Made by a program: the position numbers and the translations under genes. From RGDT01 sp964630925 (lineage in GTDB: Bacteria > Planctomycetota > Planctomycetia > Gemmatales > Gemmataceae), in contig CAZVZK010000103.1 in assembly GCA_964630925.1 (NCBI GenBank), positions 1-35,956 of the forward strand: a stretch of DNA of 35,956 bases. Reading direction: 5' to 3'. The notes under the pieces were generated by a model that saw only the letters and a program-made list of their open reading frames with translations, had not been told where the DNA came from and searched no databases. Positions 15,980-23,489 of the stretch are shown piece by piece; the stretch's first letter is position 1; each line of letters starts with the position of its first letter.

Positions 15980-16866
15980 GCCGCGTCCAGATCCCACACG
16001 ACGATGCGTCCCTTCTTTGCCCCCGCCGCCGCCGTCATGCCGTCCGGCGAGACGCACACGTTGTTCACCGGCCCCATGTCCCAGCTCAGCGCCGCCGACG
16101 CCTTGCCCGTCAGGCAGTCCCACACCCGCACCGTCCCGTCCTGCCCGCAGCTCACCAGACGCCCGTCGGCGGCGTAGACGACCCCGTACACCGTCCGCTT
16201 GTGCCCGCGCAGGACACGCTCACACGCCCACGTCTCGGCGTCGAACAGCTCGATGGTGCTGCCCGCCGTCACCGCGAGCTGCCGCCCGTCCGGCGCGAAC
16301 GCCACGATCCGCCAGCCGGAGGCACGGCAGGTGAACGTCGCCAGCTCCTCCCGCTTCTTCAGGTCCCACACCCACGCCGTCCGCTCGTCGCTCCCGGCGG
16401 CCAGCAGCCGCCCGTCCGGCGATAGGGCCGCGTAGCCGACATCGCCCGGCACGTCCGGCAGCCGTGGCCGACCCCTCCCGCCGGTCATGGGCCAGATCAG
16501 GATACGCCCGACGGTGCCGCCCCCGGCGTGGTGGTGCCCCCCGCACACGAGCGTCTTGCCGTCCCCGGACGCGATGGCGCACTGCGCCCGGCACCAGGAG
16601 TGCCCGAACCGCCGGACGACCTCCCCCCTCGCGGGGTCGAAGACCTGCACGGGGTATTCGCCGCTGGACGAGACGAGGAGCGTGCCGTCCGGGGCGAAGC
16701 TCACCGAGCCGGGGTCGCCCTCCGGCTCGATCTCGCGCAGCTGACGGCGCTCGCGCAGGTCCCAGACCCGCACAACCCCGCCGGAGGAAGCGAGCATGGT
16801 GCCGCACGGGGAGTACGCGAGGCTGTTGGTGTTCAGACCGCCCTTGTGCGTGCCGAGGACGAACAT
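15976..16866 (-). CDS. WD40-repeat protein
   Basis: A 296-residue cytoplasmic beta-propeller with no signal peptide. Repeats end in Val-Trp-Asp or variants (Val-Arg-Val-Trp-Asp near residues 31-35, Trp-Val-Trp-Asp, Val-Arg-Val-Trp-Asp, Ile-Val-Val-Trp-Asp at the C-terminus), with the usual Ser-Pro-Asp-Gly-Arg turns, giving about seven blades. It is likely a protein-interaction scaffold; the partner is unknown. It is divergent from the csrA-receiver/kai cluster and shares the 305-bp upstream region with it, and it converges with the DUF4058 gene. Confidence 0.88.
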   Translation of the reverse strand: MFVLGTHKGGLNTNSLAYSPCGTMLASSGGVVRVWDLRERRQLREIEPEGDPGSVSFAPDGTLLVSSSGEYPVQVFDPARGEVVRRFGHSWCRAQCAIASGDGKTLVCGGHHHAGGGTVGRILIWPMTGGRGRPRLPDVPGDVGYAALSPDGRLLAAGSDERTAWVWDLKKREELATFTCRASGWRIVAFAPDGRQLAVTAGSTIELFDAETWACERVLRGHKRTVYGVVYAADGRLVSCGQDGTVRVWDCLTGKASAALSWDMGPVNNVCVSPDGMTAAAGAKKGRIVVWDLDAA

Positions 16867-16975
16867 GCTCGTGACCCTCGAGAGGCAAGCCCTTGTGGTC
16901 GTTCTACGGGGCCGCCGGTTGGACGCAAGGCCGAGCGCGGGACGTTCGCGGCGAGAGAATCGCGGCCTTTTATCC

Positions 16976-17005
16976 TTGACAGGATTCGCCTGCCGCCGCT
17001 AGTTT
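16976..17005 (+). promoter_or_regulatory. Probable sigma-70-type promoter for the csrA-receiver/kai cluster
   Basis: TTGACA at 16976-16981 matches the consensus -35 exactly. After an 18-bp spacer, TAGTTT at 17000-17005 is a moderate -10. It would leave a leader of about 160 nt before the ATG at 17172, long for a simple promoter and possibly regulatory. The 305-bp divergent region 16867-17171 shows no gene. Confidence 0.55.
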
Positions 17006-17171
17006 ACCCCTGTCGAATGCAAGCGTTGGGACTGGAATCCCACGACCTCCCGCCACTGAGGCCAGCGCGAATCACTCGCGACCTTGTGCCCACGTGCCCT
17101 CTACAGGTCGGCGGCCCGCCTGATCGTACCCCGGACGGGTCCGAGGGCGGCCACCGGGAAGGGAGTCCGTC

Positions 17172-17879
17172 ATGCTCGTCTTGTCCCGCCGTCAGAACCA
17201 GTCCGTCGTCTTCCCCGAGTTCGGCATCCAGGTCAAGGTCGCGCGCATCGAATCGAACGCCGTCCGCCTCGGCGTCACGGCCCCGCGCTCCGTCGTCGTC
17301 CTCCGCGAGGAGCTCGCCGGCCCCGAGGCCGCCTCCGAGGCACGCCACCGCCTCCGTGGCCGCATCAACACCGCCACCCTGGCGCTCCACCTGGCCCGCC
17401 GCCAGCTCGAGGCCGGCCGCGGCGCCGAGGCCGGCCGCACCCTCGCCGACGCCCTCGCCGCCCTCGACGGCCTGGAGGCCGACCTCGCCCCGCCGGCCCC
17501 GCCCAGGCCCCCCCGCCGCATCACCGCCCTCCTCGTCGAGGACAACCCCCACGAGAGCGCCCTCCTCGACGGCTACCTCCGCCTCAGCGGCGTGGACGTC
17601 ATCAACGCCAACGACGGCGAGGAGGCCCTCGAATACCTGGCCGGCGGCGGCGACCTCCCCGACGCCGTCGTCCTCGACATGCGCATGCCCCGCCGCGACG
17701 GCCCCTCCACCGTCGCCGCCATCCGCGCGCAGCCGGCCTACAACGGCCTCAAGCTCTTCGCCATCTCCGGCGCCAGGCCGGAGGAGGTGCCCGTCAGCGA
17801 CGCCATCGACGGGTGGTTCACCAAGCCCCTCGACCCCGCCCGCATCGTCCAGGCCCTCTCGCGCGCCGTCGCCCAATGA
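17172..17879 (+). CDS. CsrA-helical linker-receiver domain fusion protein
   Basis: A 235-residue fusion. Residues 1-48 are a CsrA domain: Met-Leu-Val-Leu-Ser-Arg-Arg start, Arg-Leu-Gly-Val-x-Ala-Pro, and Arg45 in the Val-x-x-Leu-Arg-Glu-Glu motif, retaining the RNA-contact positions (Leu4, Arg6, Arg7 and the Arg44 equivalent). Residues 55-105 form an Arg/Ala/Leu-rich helical hairpin resembling a histidine-kinase dimerisation region, with His59 in a His-x-Leu-Arg context. A Pro-rich hinge (107-114) leads to a receiver domain (117-232) with Glu123/Asp124, phospho-acceptor Asp169, Ser199 and Lys218. CsrA dimers bind GGA sites in mRNA leaders; here RNA binding could depend on receiver phosphorylation (inference). 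AAGGGAG at 17159-17165 supports the ATG. It is first in a four-gene run. Standalone CsrA is about 60 residues, so this is a true architectural fusion. Confidence 0.9.
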   Translation: MLVLSRRQNQSVVFPEFGIQVKVARIESNAVRLGVTAPRSVVVLREELAGPEAASEARHRLRGRINTATLALHLARRQLEAGRGAEAGRTLADALAALDGLEADLAPPAPPRPPRRITALLVEDNPHESALLDGYLRLSGVDVINANDGEEALEYLAGGGDLPDAVVLDMRMPRRDGPSTVAAIRAQPAYNGLKLFAISGARPEEVPVSDAIDGWFTKPLDPARIVQALSRAVAQ

Positions 17880-17945
17880 CCCGTTGCCGCGTGCCCGGCG
17901 GCGCGGTATCCCAACGGGTGGAGCCATTGCGAGGGCGGCAGGTCC

Positions 17946-19388
17946 ATGGCGGGCGAGGCGGCGGGGGTCGGCCCCGATTTATTCCGGTCCATCGTCGCCG
18001 AAGCCGACGAGGGCGTCGTCGTCCTCGGGCCCGACCGCATCCTCCTGTACGCCAACCAGGCCGCGGAGTTCCTCCTCGGCCACGGCCGCGACGACCTCGT
18101 CGGCGAGATGTTCGGCCTGCCCCTCTCGCCGGCCGAGGCCACCCGCGTCAACGTCCAGGCCGGCGACGGCCACATGCGCGTCGTCGAGCTGGCCGTCGAG
18201 CCCCTCCCCGCCGCCGCCGACGGCGCCCTCCTCGTCCGCCTCAAGGACGTCACCGGCTACCACCTGGACGTGGTGACGGCCCGCGAGGAGGTGCGCCGCC
18301 GCGACGACTTCCTCGCCATGCTCTCGCACGAGCTGCGCAACCCCCTCGCCGCCATCCAGGGCGCCGGCCTCCTCCTCGCCAGGGACGACCTCGCCCCCGC
18401 GATGCGCCGCGAGTCCGCCGAGGTGTTCCACCGCCAGCTCCACCACCTCGGCCGCATCCTCAACGACCTCCTCGACATCACCCGCGTGTCCCGCGGCACC
18501 CTGGAGATGAAGAAGGAGCCGGCCCTCCTCGACCGGATCGTCCGCGACGCCGCCGCCGCCGCCGGGCCACTCGTCGCCCGCAAACGCCACTCCCTCCATG
18601 TGGAGGCGGCCGCCTCGGTGCGTGTCTGGGGCGACCCCACCCGCCTGGAGCAGGTCATCACCAACCTCCTGAACAACGCCGCCAAGTACACCCCCCCCGG
18701 CGGCGGCCTCTCCGTCTCCGTCGAGGCCGAGGGCGGCGAGGCCGTCGTCCGCGTCCGCGATGACGGCCCGGGCATCCCCCCCGACCTGTTACCCCACGTC
18801 TTCGAGCCGTTCGTCCAGGGCAAGCAGACGCTCGACCGCAGCGAGGGCGGGTTGGGGATCGGCCTGGCCCTCGCCCGCACCATCGTCCGCCTCCACGGCG
18901 GGGCCATCGAGGCGGCCCCGAACGCCGCCGCGCCGGGCATGACGTTCACCGTCCGGCTCCCCCTGGCCTGCGAGCCGGCCCCCGCCGAGGGGCCGGCGCC
19001 CGCCGGGCCACGCCGCCTGCGGGTCCTGCTTGTCGAAGACAGCGAGGACGCACGCCGCATGCTCAAGGGCCTGCTGGAGCTGGACGGCCACGATGTCGCC
19101 GAGGCGGCCGACGGCCACTCCGGCCTCGCCGCCTTCCTCGCCGCCACCCCGGACGTCGCCCTCATCGACATCGGCCTTCCGGGCATGAACGGCTTCGAGC
19201 TGGCACGCAGGCTGCGGAGCGCGCCCGCCGGGGCGGCGGCCTGCCTGATCGCCCTGACCGGCTACGGCATGCCCAGGGACGTGGAGGCGGCCTCGGCCGC
19301 CGGCTTCGACCACCACCTGATCAAGCCCCTGCGCTACCAGGACTTGTGCAGGATTCTCGGCACGTGTTCGCCGGCCGGGTGCGGATGA
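17946..19388 (+). CDS. PAS-containing hybrid histidine kinase
   Basis: A 480-residue cytoplasmic hybrid kinase with no membrane segment. Domains: PAS (about 10-105), HisKA with His128 in Ser-His-Glu-Leu-Arg-Asn-Pro, HATPase_c with N box Asn-Leu-Leu-Asn-Asn-Ala-Ala (240-246), G1 Asp-Asp-Gly-Pro-Gly-Ile (272-277) and G2 Gly-Gly-Leu-Gly-Ile-Gly (301-306), then a receiver (358-475) with Glu364/Asp365, acceptor Asp408, Thr438 and Lys460. All catalytic residues are present, so autophosphorylation and intramolecular transfer are expected. It lies 66 bp after the CsrA-receiver gene and 33 bp before kaiB, so it is a natural candidate to phosphorylate that receiver. Unlike cyanobacterial SasA it has no KaiB-like sensor domain, so a Kai input would need another route. 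Confidence 0.93.
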   Translation: MAGEAAGVGPDLFRSIVAEADEGVVVLGPDRILLYANQAAEFLLGHGRDDLVGEMFGLPLSPAEATRVNVQAGDGHMRVVELAVEPLPAAADGALLVRLKDVTGYHLDVVTAREEVRRRDDFLAMLSHELRNPLAAIQGAGLLLARDDLAPAMRRESAEVFHRQLHHLGRILNDLLDITRVSRGTLEMKKEPALLDRIVRDAAAAAGPLVARKRHSLHVEAAASVRVWGDPTRLEQVITNLLNNAAKYTPPGGGLSVSVEAEGGEAVVRVRDDGPGIPPDLLPHVFEPFVQGKQTLDRSEGGLGIGLALARTIVRLHGGAIEAAPNAAAPGMTFTVRLPLACEPAPAEGPAPAGPRRLRVLLVEDSEDARRMLKGLLELDGHDVAEAADGHSGLAAFLAATPDVALIDIGLPGMNGFELARRLRSAPAGAAACLIALTGYGMPRDVEAASAAGFDHHLIKPLRYQDLCRILGTCSPAGCG

Positions 19389-19421
19389 CCCGGCGGGCGG
19401 CTCTCGGGGGCGGGGCGGCGT

Positions 19422-19733
19422 ATGGATCAGTACACATTCGTCCTCTACGTCGCGGGATCGAGCGACCTCGCCGCTCGCGCCCTGGCGAACTTCGAGCGGG
19501 TCATCCGCTCCCGCCTCGGCACCCGCTGCACCCTCAACACCGTCGACGTCGTGCAGGAGCCGCGCCGCGCCCGCGAGGACCGCGTCGTCGCCACCCCGCT
19601 GCTCGTCCGCCTGTCCCCCCACCCCGTCATCAAGATCCTCGGCGACCTCTCCCACGACGAGAAGGTCATCAACCAGCTCGGCCTGAACGCCCTCACCGGA
19701 ACCGACGGCCAGGCCCCGGAGGGCGCGAAATGA
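19422..19733 (+). CDS. kaiB: KaiB-family protein
   Basis: A 103-residue protein with a thioredoxin-like KaiB fold. It shows the Leu-Tyr-Val-Ala-Gly start of strand 1 (residues 8-12), the Val-Asp-Val strand followed by an Ala-x-Glu-Asp-like segment (41-53), Val-Ala-Thr-Pro-Leu-Leu (56-61) and the Ile-Leu-Gly-Asp-Leu-Ser motif (72-77). The length matches cyanobacterial KaiB (about 102). In cyanobacteria KaiB changes fold and binds the KaiC CI ring; whether this homolog does so is not shown by sequence. The stop overlaps the kaiC start (ATGA), implying translational coupling. The ribosome site is only a G-rich stretch upstream. Confidence 0.92.
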   Translation: MDQYTFVLYVAGSSDLAARALANFERVIRSRLGTRCTLNTVDVVQEPRRAREDRVVATPLLVRLSPHPVIKILGDLSHDEKVINQLGLNALTGTDGQAPEGAK

Positions 19734-21226
19734 CCGCGATCGGACCCGTCGAGCCCCTGCGCCGCCTGGAGACGGGCAACCGCGGCTTCGACCAGATCAG
19801 CCACGGCGGCCTCGTCGAGACCAGGACCACCCTCCTGGTCGGCACCTCGGGCACCGGCAAGACCCTCTTCGCCATCGAGCTGCTCTACCGCTCCATCACC
19901 CAGTTCGGACGCAACGCCGTCCTCGTCACCTTCGAGGAGAAGCCCGCCGACATCGTCCGCAACGTCCAGCAGCTCGGCTGGGACCTCGGCGCCCTCATCC
20001 GCGGCCGCAAGCTCGTCGTCCTCGACGCCTCCCTGGACCGCGCCCTCGTCGAGGAGGCCGGCATCTACGACCTCTCCGGCATCGTCAGCCAGATCCGCGA
20101 CGCCATCCAGGAGGTCGGCGCCAGGCTCGTCATCCTCGACTCCCTGGGGGCCCTGTTCTACCAGTTCGGCAACCCCAGCATCCTGCGCCGCGAGATCCTC
20201 GCCCTGGCGGACTCCCTCCAGGAGCTGGGGGTCACCTCCGTCCTCACCGCCGAACGCCTCGAGGAGTACGGGCCCATCTCCCGCTTCGGCATCGAGGAGT
20301 TCGTCTCCGACTGCGTCGTCGTCCTCCGCCACCAGCTCCAGGACGAGAAGGTCCGCCGCACCATCCAGATCTACAAGCTGCGCGGCAGCGGCCACCAGAA
20401 GGACGAATTCCCCTTCACCATCCAGCAGGAGGGCGTCTGCATCCTCCCCTTGTCCGCCGTCGAGCTGACCCAGGCCTCCACCATGGACCGCATCAGCTTC
20501 GGCAACCCCCGCCTCGACGAGATGGCCGGCGGCGGGCTCTTCCAGGACTCGGTCATCCTGGTCAGCGGGCCGACCGGCAGCGGCAAGACGCTGCTCGGCA
20601 CCACCTTCGCCGCCGAGGCCTGCCGCCGCGGCGAACGTGTCCTGCTCCTGGGCTACGAGGAGTCCCGCCCCCAGCTCGTGCGCAACGCCCTCTCGTGGGG
20701 CGTGGACTTCGCCGACCTCGAACGGCAGGGCCTCCTCCGCATGGCCTGTCAGTACCCCGAGGTCCAGGGGCTGGAGGCCCACCTCTACAACATCCGCAGG
20801 GAGATCGAGGAGTTCAAGCCGACCAGGCTGGTGCTCGACAGCGTCTCGGCCCTGGAGCGGATCGGCAACCGCCGCAGCTTCCGAGAGTTCGTCATCGGCC
20901 TGACCAGCTTCGTGAAGCAGAAGCAGATGTGCAGCCTGTTCACCAGCTCCTCGCCCCACCTCTCCGGCGGCGACTCCATCACCGACGCCCACATCTCCAC
21001 CATCACCGACGCCATCCTGCTCTTGCGCTACATGGAGCGCAACGGCTCCCTGAGCCGCGGCATCATCATCATCAAGATGCGCGGCTCGCAGCACGCCAAG
21101 CAGTTCCACGAGTTCCACATCGACGACAAGGGCCTGCACATCGGCACCGCGTTCGGGCGCGTGCCCAGCGTGCTGCTCGGCATCCCCTCGACGACGGACG
21201 CGGACCAGATCGACCTCAGCGACTGA
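19730..21226 (+). CDS. kaiC: KaiC-family double-domain ATPase/autokinase
   Basis: A 498-residue tandem RecA-like ATPase. The CI domain has Walker A at 38-45 (GTSGTGKT) and catalytic Glu69-Glu70 (Thr-Phe-Glu-Glu). CII has Walker A at 280-287 (GPTGSGKT) and Glu310-Glu311 (Tyr-Glu-Glu-Ser-Arg). The autophosphorylation segment is intact: Thr418, Ser423 and Thr424 occupy the positions of Synechococcus Thr426, Ser431 and Thr432 in an Ile-Thr-Asp-x-His-Ile-Ser-Thr-Ile-Thr-Asp motif. The C-terminus stops soon after the A-loop region and lacks part of the long charged tail bound by KaiA, which fits the absence of kaiA here. Start: ATG at 19730, overlapping the kaiB stop; the frame is open further upstream but that part lies inside kaiB. 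The 3' end overlaps a convergent small gene by 11 bp. Confidence 0.95.
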   Translation: MTAIGPVEPLRRLETGNRGFDQISHGGLVETRTTLLVGTSGTGKTLFAIELLYRSITQFGRNAVLVTFEEKPADIVRNVQQLGWDLGALIRGRKLVVLDASLDRALVEEAGIYDLSGIVSQIRDAIQEVGARLVILDSLGALFYQFGNPSILRREILALADSLQELGVTSVLTAERLEEYGPISRFGIEEFVSDCVVVLRHQLQDEKVRRTIQIYKLRGSGHQKDEFPFTIQQEGVCILPLSAVELTQASTMDRISFGNPRLDEMAGGGLFQDSVILVSGPTGSGKTLLGTTFAAEACRRGERVLLLGYEESRPQLVRNALSWGVDFADLERQGLLRMACQYPEVQGLEAHLYNIRREIEEFKPTRLVLDSVSALERIGNRRSFREFVIGLTSFVKQKQMCSLFTSSSPHLSGGDSITDAHISTITDAILLLRYMERNGSLSRGIIIIKMRGSQHAKQFHEFHIDDKGLHIGTAFGRVPSVLLGIPSTTDADQIDLSD

Positions 21227-21416
21227 CACCGTCCGGGGGCGGGGCCCCCTCCCTGTCCGCCGTGGGCCCGGGGGGAGGGCGGAGGTGCCCGGCGAGGTGG
21301 TCGCTGTAGCACCTCCACTTGCAGCAGCCCCTGCCGCACACCGGGCAGGGGGCGGCCTGCACATTCGGCCTGCCGCATTCCGGGCAATGGCGATGGTGAT
21401 CGGGAAGACCGTTCAT
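21216..21416 (-). CDS. Small zinc-ribbon protein
   Basis: A 66-residue protein with Cys-Pro-Glu-Cys-Gly near residue 10-14 and Cys-Pro-Val-Cys-Gly-x-x-Cys-Cys-x-x-x-Cys near 22-34, followed by His-Leu-x-x-His. This is a compact Cys/His cluster able to bind one or two zinc ions. The tail is Pro/Gly-rich. I chose the ATG at 21414-21416, preceded on the minus strand by GGAGGGG; an in-frame start at 21437 would add seven residues. The gene converges on kaiC and overlaps its last 11 bp. Similar Cys-rich mini-proteins occur in Gemmata-type genomes; function unknown. Confidence 0.65.
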   Translation of the reverse strand: MNGLPDHHRHCPECGRPNVQAAPCPVCGRGCCKWRCYSDHLAGHLRPPPGPTADREGAPPPDGVSR

Positions 21417-21522
21417 GGAAGGGCCCCTCCGGTTCATCGCCCGCGATTCTGCAACAGGCGTGCCGGCGCGGGCCCCGCCGTCCTCGCCAGGATTCGTAGG
21501 CGCCGCGGGCCCTCGTGGTCAA

Positions 21523-23136
21523 TCAGGTTGTCAGGATGGCAGCCTCGGTGGCAGCAGGGCGCTTGCCCCGCCATGCCGCCATCAGCACGCACACACCCCC
21601 CAGCAGGAGCAGCACACCCACGGCACGCGGCCACAGTGGCGTCGTCTGGAGATCCTGACGCTGGACCCACCAGGCGCTCTCGCCCGCGTGGAAGGTGACG
21701 ACGCCGGACCCGTCCGGCATGGGCAGATGCCCCATCAGCCCATGCCGCGAGTGATGAAACACGGCACGCCCCGTGGCCGGCTCGAAGGCGTCCAGGCGAT
21801 ACAGCCCCGCCGGCGCGGGGCGGAACGCCTCCGGCAGCCACGACTCCCACCAGGAGGGGGGTTGGATATCCTGGCCCGTCTGAAGCCACAACAGCCCGCC
21901 GGCGGCGCGCGCCTCGGCCGGGATGTACGCATTTGACGCCGGCAGCGGCAGGGGCCGCACATGCCCCGCCTCCATGTCGAGCAGTTGCGGCATCTCGTCG
22001 ACGCCGATCACGACCAGATGCCCACCGCCAGGCGCCACGTCGGTCACGCGGGACGCGGCATCGGCCCACGCCTCCCTGCGGCCCACCAGGTCGATGACGC
22101 GCGAATTGCCCCGGACCCCCAGGCCGAGTGGATTGCACCCCCACCGGAAATCGGTGTGCGGAAGAAGGATTCCGAACGGCCCCTGCCCGCCGGTGAAGAT
22201 CAGCCAGCGGCCATTGTCGGTGAGGTGGGCCGGCGGCAGGGATTCAAGCAGGGGCAGCTCCCACGTCTTCGCCCCCGTCCGCCCGTCCAGCACGATCAAC
22301 GTGCCGCCCAGGGGGCCGGACGGCACGACGACGGCCGTGGCCCCGTCGGGCGTCAGGGCGAGGTCGTGGTCGTGCGTGGCGGTGACGTGTCCACGTCGCC
22401 GTGGGCGCGACGGGTCGTCCAGCCCCCACACCTCGACCCGCCCCTCGGGCCCGTCGGCCAGGAGCGTCCGGCCGTCGGCGCTGAGGCGGCAATTCGGCCC
22501 GCCCTCGATCCGGCCCAGGGGCTTGCGGGCGGCTATGTCCCAAACGGCGAGGGCCGGCACGTCCGCCGGGTCGGGGTAGACGAGCCGGCCGCCGCCGGCC
22601 TGGACGTAGAGGTTGTTCCCGGCATCGGGGATGCGGTGGACGATCTGGCCCGTTGGGAGATCGACCACCAACACCTCACCGGACGCCTCCCCCTTCGCCT
22701 GCCGGGGGACGAGGAGCGTGCCGCCGTCCGGGGAGAACCGTAGCTCCGGATACGCATCGCCCTCCGGCAGCGGCAGCTCGCGCTTCTCCCCTGTGCGGTT
22801 GTCGGCCCAGCGGAGCATCCACCCGGTGATGCCGACGGCGAACCGCCCACCGGGGGAGAACGCGAACGTGTGGAACGAATCCGCCTCACCCCAGGCCGAG
22901 CGCACCAGGGCGCCCGTGGCCAGGTCGCGCACCTCCAGCGGGCCGCACCATGTCATGGCCCCGGACCGCGCGTCCGCCGCCTGCGGCATCGTCAGGAGCC
23001 TGTCGCCGTCCATCGCCGCCATGCGGCCGAGCGGGGCGGGGGCGGCGGCGACGGACCAGCGTGGCCCCGGGGCGTGCAGCGACAGCGCCAGCAGGCCGCC
23101 GGCGACGAGCGCGATGCCGAGGAGGACGCGGCGCAT
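21523..23136 (-). CDS. Membrane-anchored WD40-like beta-propeller protein
   Basis: A 537-residue protein. An N-terminal hydrophobic segment (about 4-22) acts as a signal or anchor. The body has propeller-type repeats with Phe-Ser-Pro-Gly-Gly-Arg, Phe-Ser-Pro-Asp-Gly-Gly, Leu-Ser-Ala-Asp-Gly-Arg and Leu-Thr-Pro-Asp-Gly-Ala turns and Val-Trp-Asp/Val-Trp-Gly endings. A second hydrophobic segment near the C-terminus (about 507-523) precedes a basic tail, so the propeller is probably held outside the cytoplasm. No enzyme motif was seen. It is divergent from hcp, with a 353-bp gap between them, and 106 bp from the zinc-ribbon gene. Confidence 0.85.
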   Translation of the reverse strand: MRRVLLGIALVAGGLLALSLHAPGPRWSVAAAPAPLGRMAAMDGDRLLTMPQAADARSGAMTWCGPLEVRDLATGALVRSAWGEADSFHTFAFSPGGRFAVGITGWMLRWADNRTGEKRELPLPEGDAYPELRFSPDGGTLLVPRQAKGEASGEVLVVDLPTGQIVHRIPDAGNNLYVQAGGGRLVYPDPADVPALAVWDIAARKPLGRIEGGPNCRLSADGRTLLADGPEGRVEVWGLDDPSRPRRRGHVTATHDHDLALTPDGATAVVVPSGPLGGTLIVLDGRTGAKTWELPLLESLPPAHLTDNGRWLIFTGGQGPFGILLPHTDFRWGCNPLGLGVRGNSRVIDLVGRREAWADAASRVTDVAPGGGHLVVIGVDEMPQLLDMEAGHVRPLPLPASNAYIPAEARAAGGLLWLQTGQDIQPPSWWESWLPEAFRPAPAGLYRLDAFEPATGRAVFHHSRHGLMGHLPMPDGSGVVTFHAGESAWWVQRQDLQTTPLWPRAVGVLLLLGGVCVLMAAWRGKRPAATEAAILTT

Positions 23137-23213
23137 GAGATGCCTCCGGAGATGGCCCCACGATGAACGCCGGGAGACGCCTTCCTTGCGCCGGCAGCGG
23201 GCGCACGGCGTCT

Positions 23214-23247
23214 GCCCCGTGTCCGCCGCTTCTATCGTACACGGGGC
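23214..23247. promoter_or_regulatory. Inverted repeat in the divergent region upstream of hcp
   Basis: GCCCCGTGT at 23214-23222 and ACACGGGGC at 23239-23247 are perfect reverse complements with a 16-bp spacer. They lie in the 353-bp divergent region 23137-23489, otherwise without a convincing gene. It could be an operator for either gene. It does not look like the FNR/HcpR-type box often found before hcp, and I saw no such box. Confidence 0.4.
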
Positions 23248-23489
23248 GCATCCCGGATCTCATGCGGCGGGCCGGCCTCTCCCTCAACAGCCCCAAGATC
23301 CTCCTCGTCGCCGATCCGCACGCCTCGCGCTGTGCGGTGAGGCGGAGAACGTGCGGCCCCGGTACGGCCGTGTGCGGCCCGGCGCCTGCCGGCGCGCCGC
23401 GCCCGCCCACTCACCGCCCAGAATCCCGCCGGCATCGGATCTGCATAGAGGACAGCACGGTCCTTTATTCGAGAGCCAGGAGCGATGTG

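Noticed and set aside
17946..19388. Hybrid kinase as a SasA ortholog
   Set aside because: SasA has a KaiB-like N-terminal sensor and no receiver; this protein has a PAS domain and a receiver.
19445..21364. A 639-codon minus-strand frame opposite kaiB/kaiC
   Set aside because: Its Asp/Glu/Gly/Ala-rich translation is the shadow of kaiBC codons; no ribosome site or domain supports it.
21227..21522. kaiA-like gene near kaiBC
   Set aside because: Only a short Cys-rich reading frame on the opposite strand is present; nothing resembles the KaiA C-terminal four-helix domain.
23163..23489. 109-residue N-terminal extension of Hcp
   Set aside because: The canonical Met-Phe-Cys start with AGGAG at 23478-23482 is at 23490, and the extension is Arg/Pro/Ala-rich with no similarity to Hcp.
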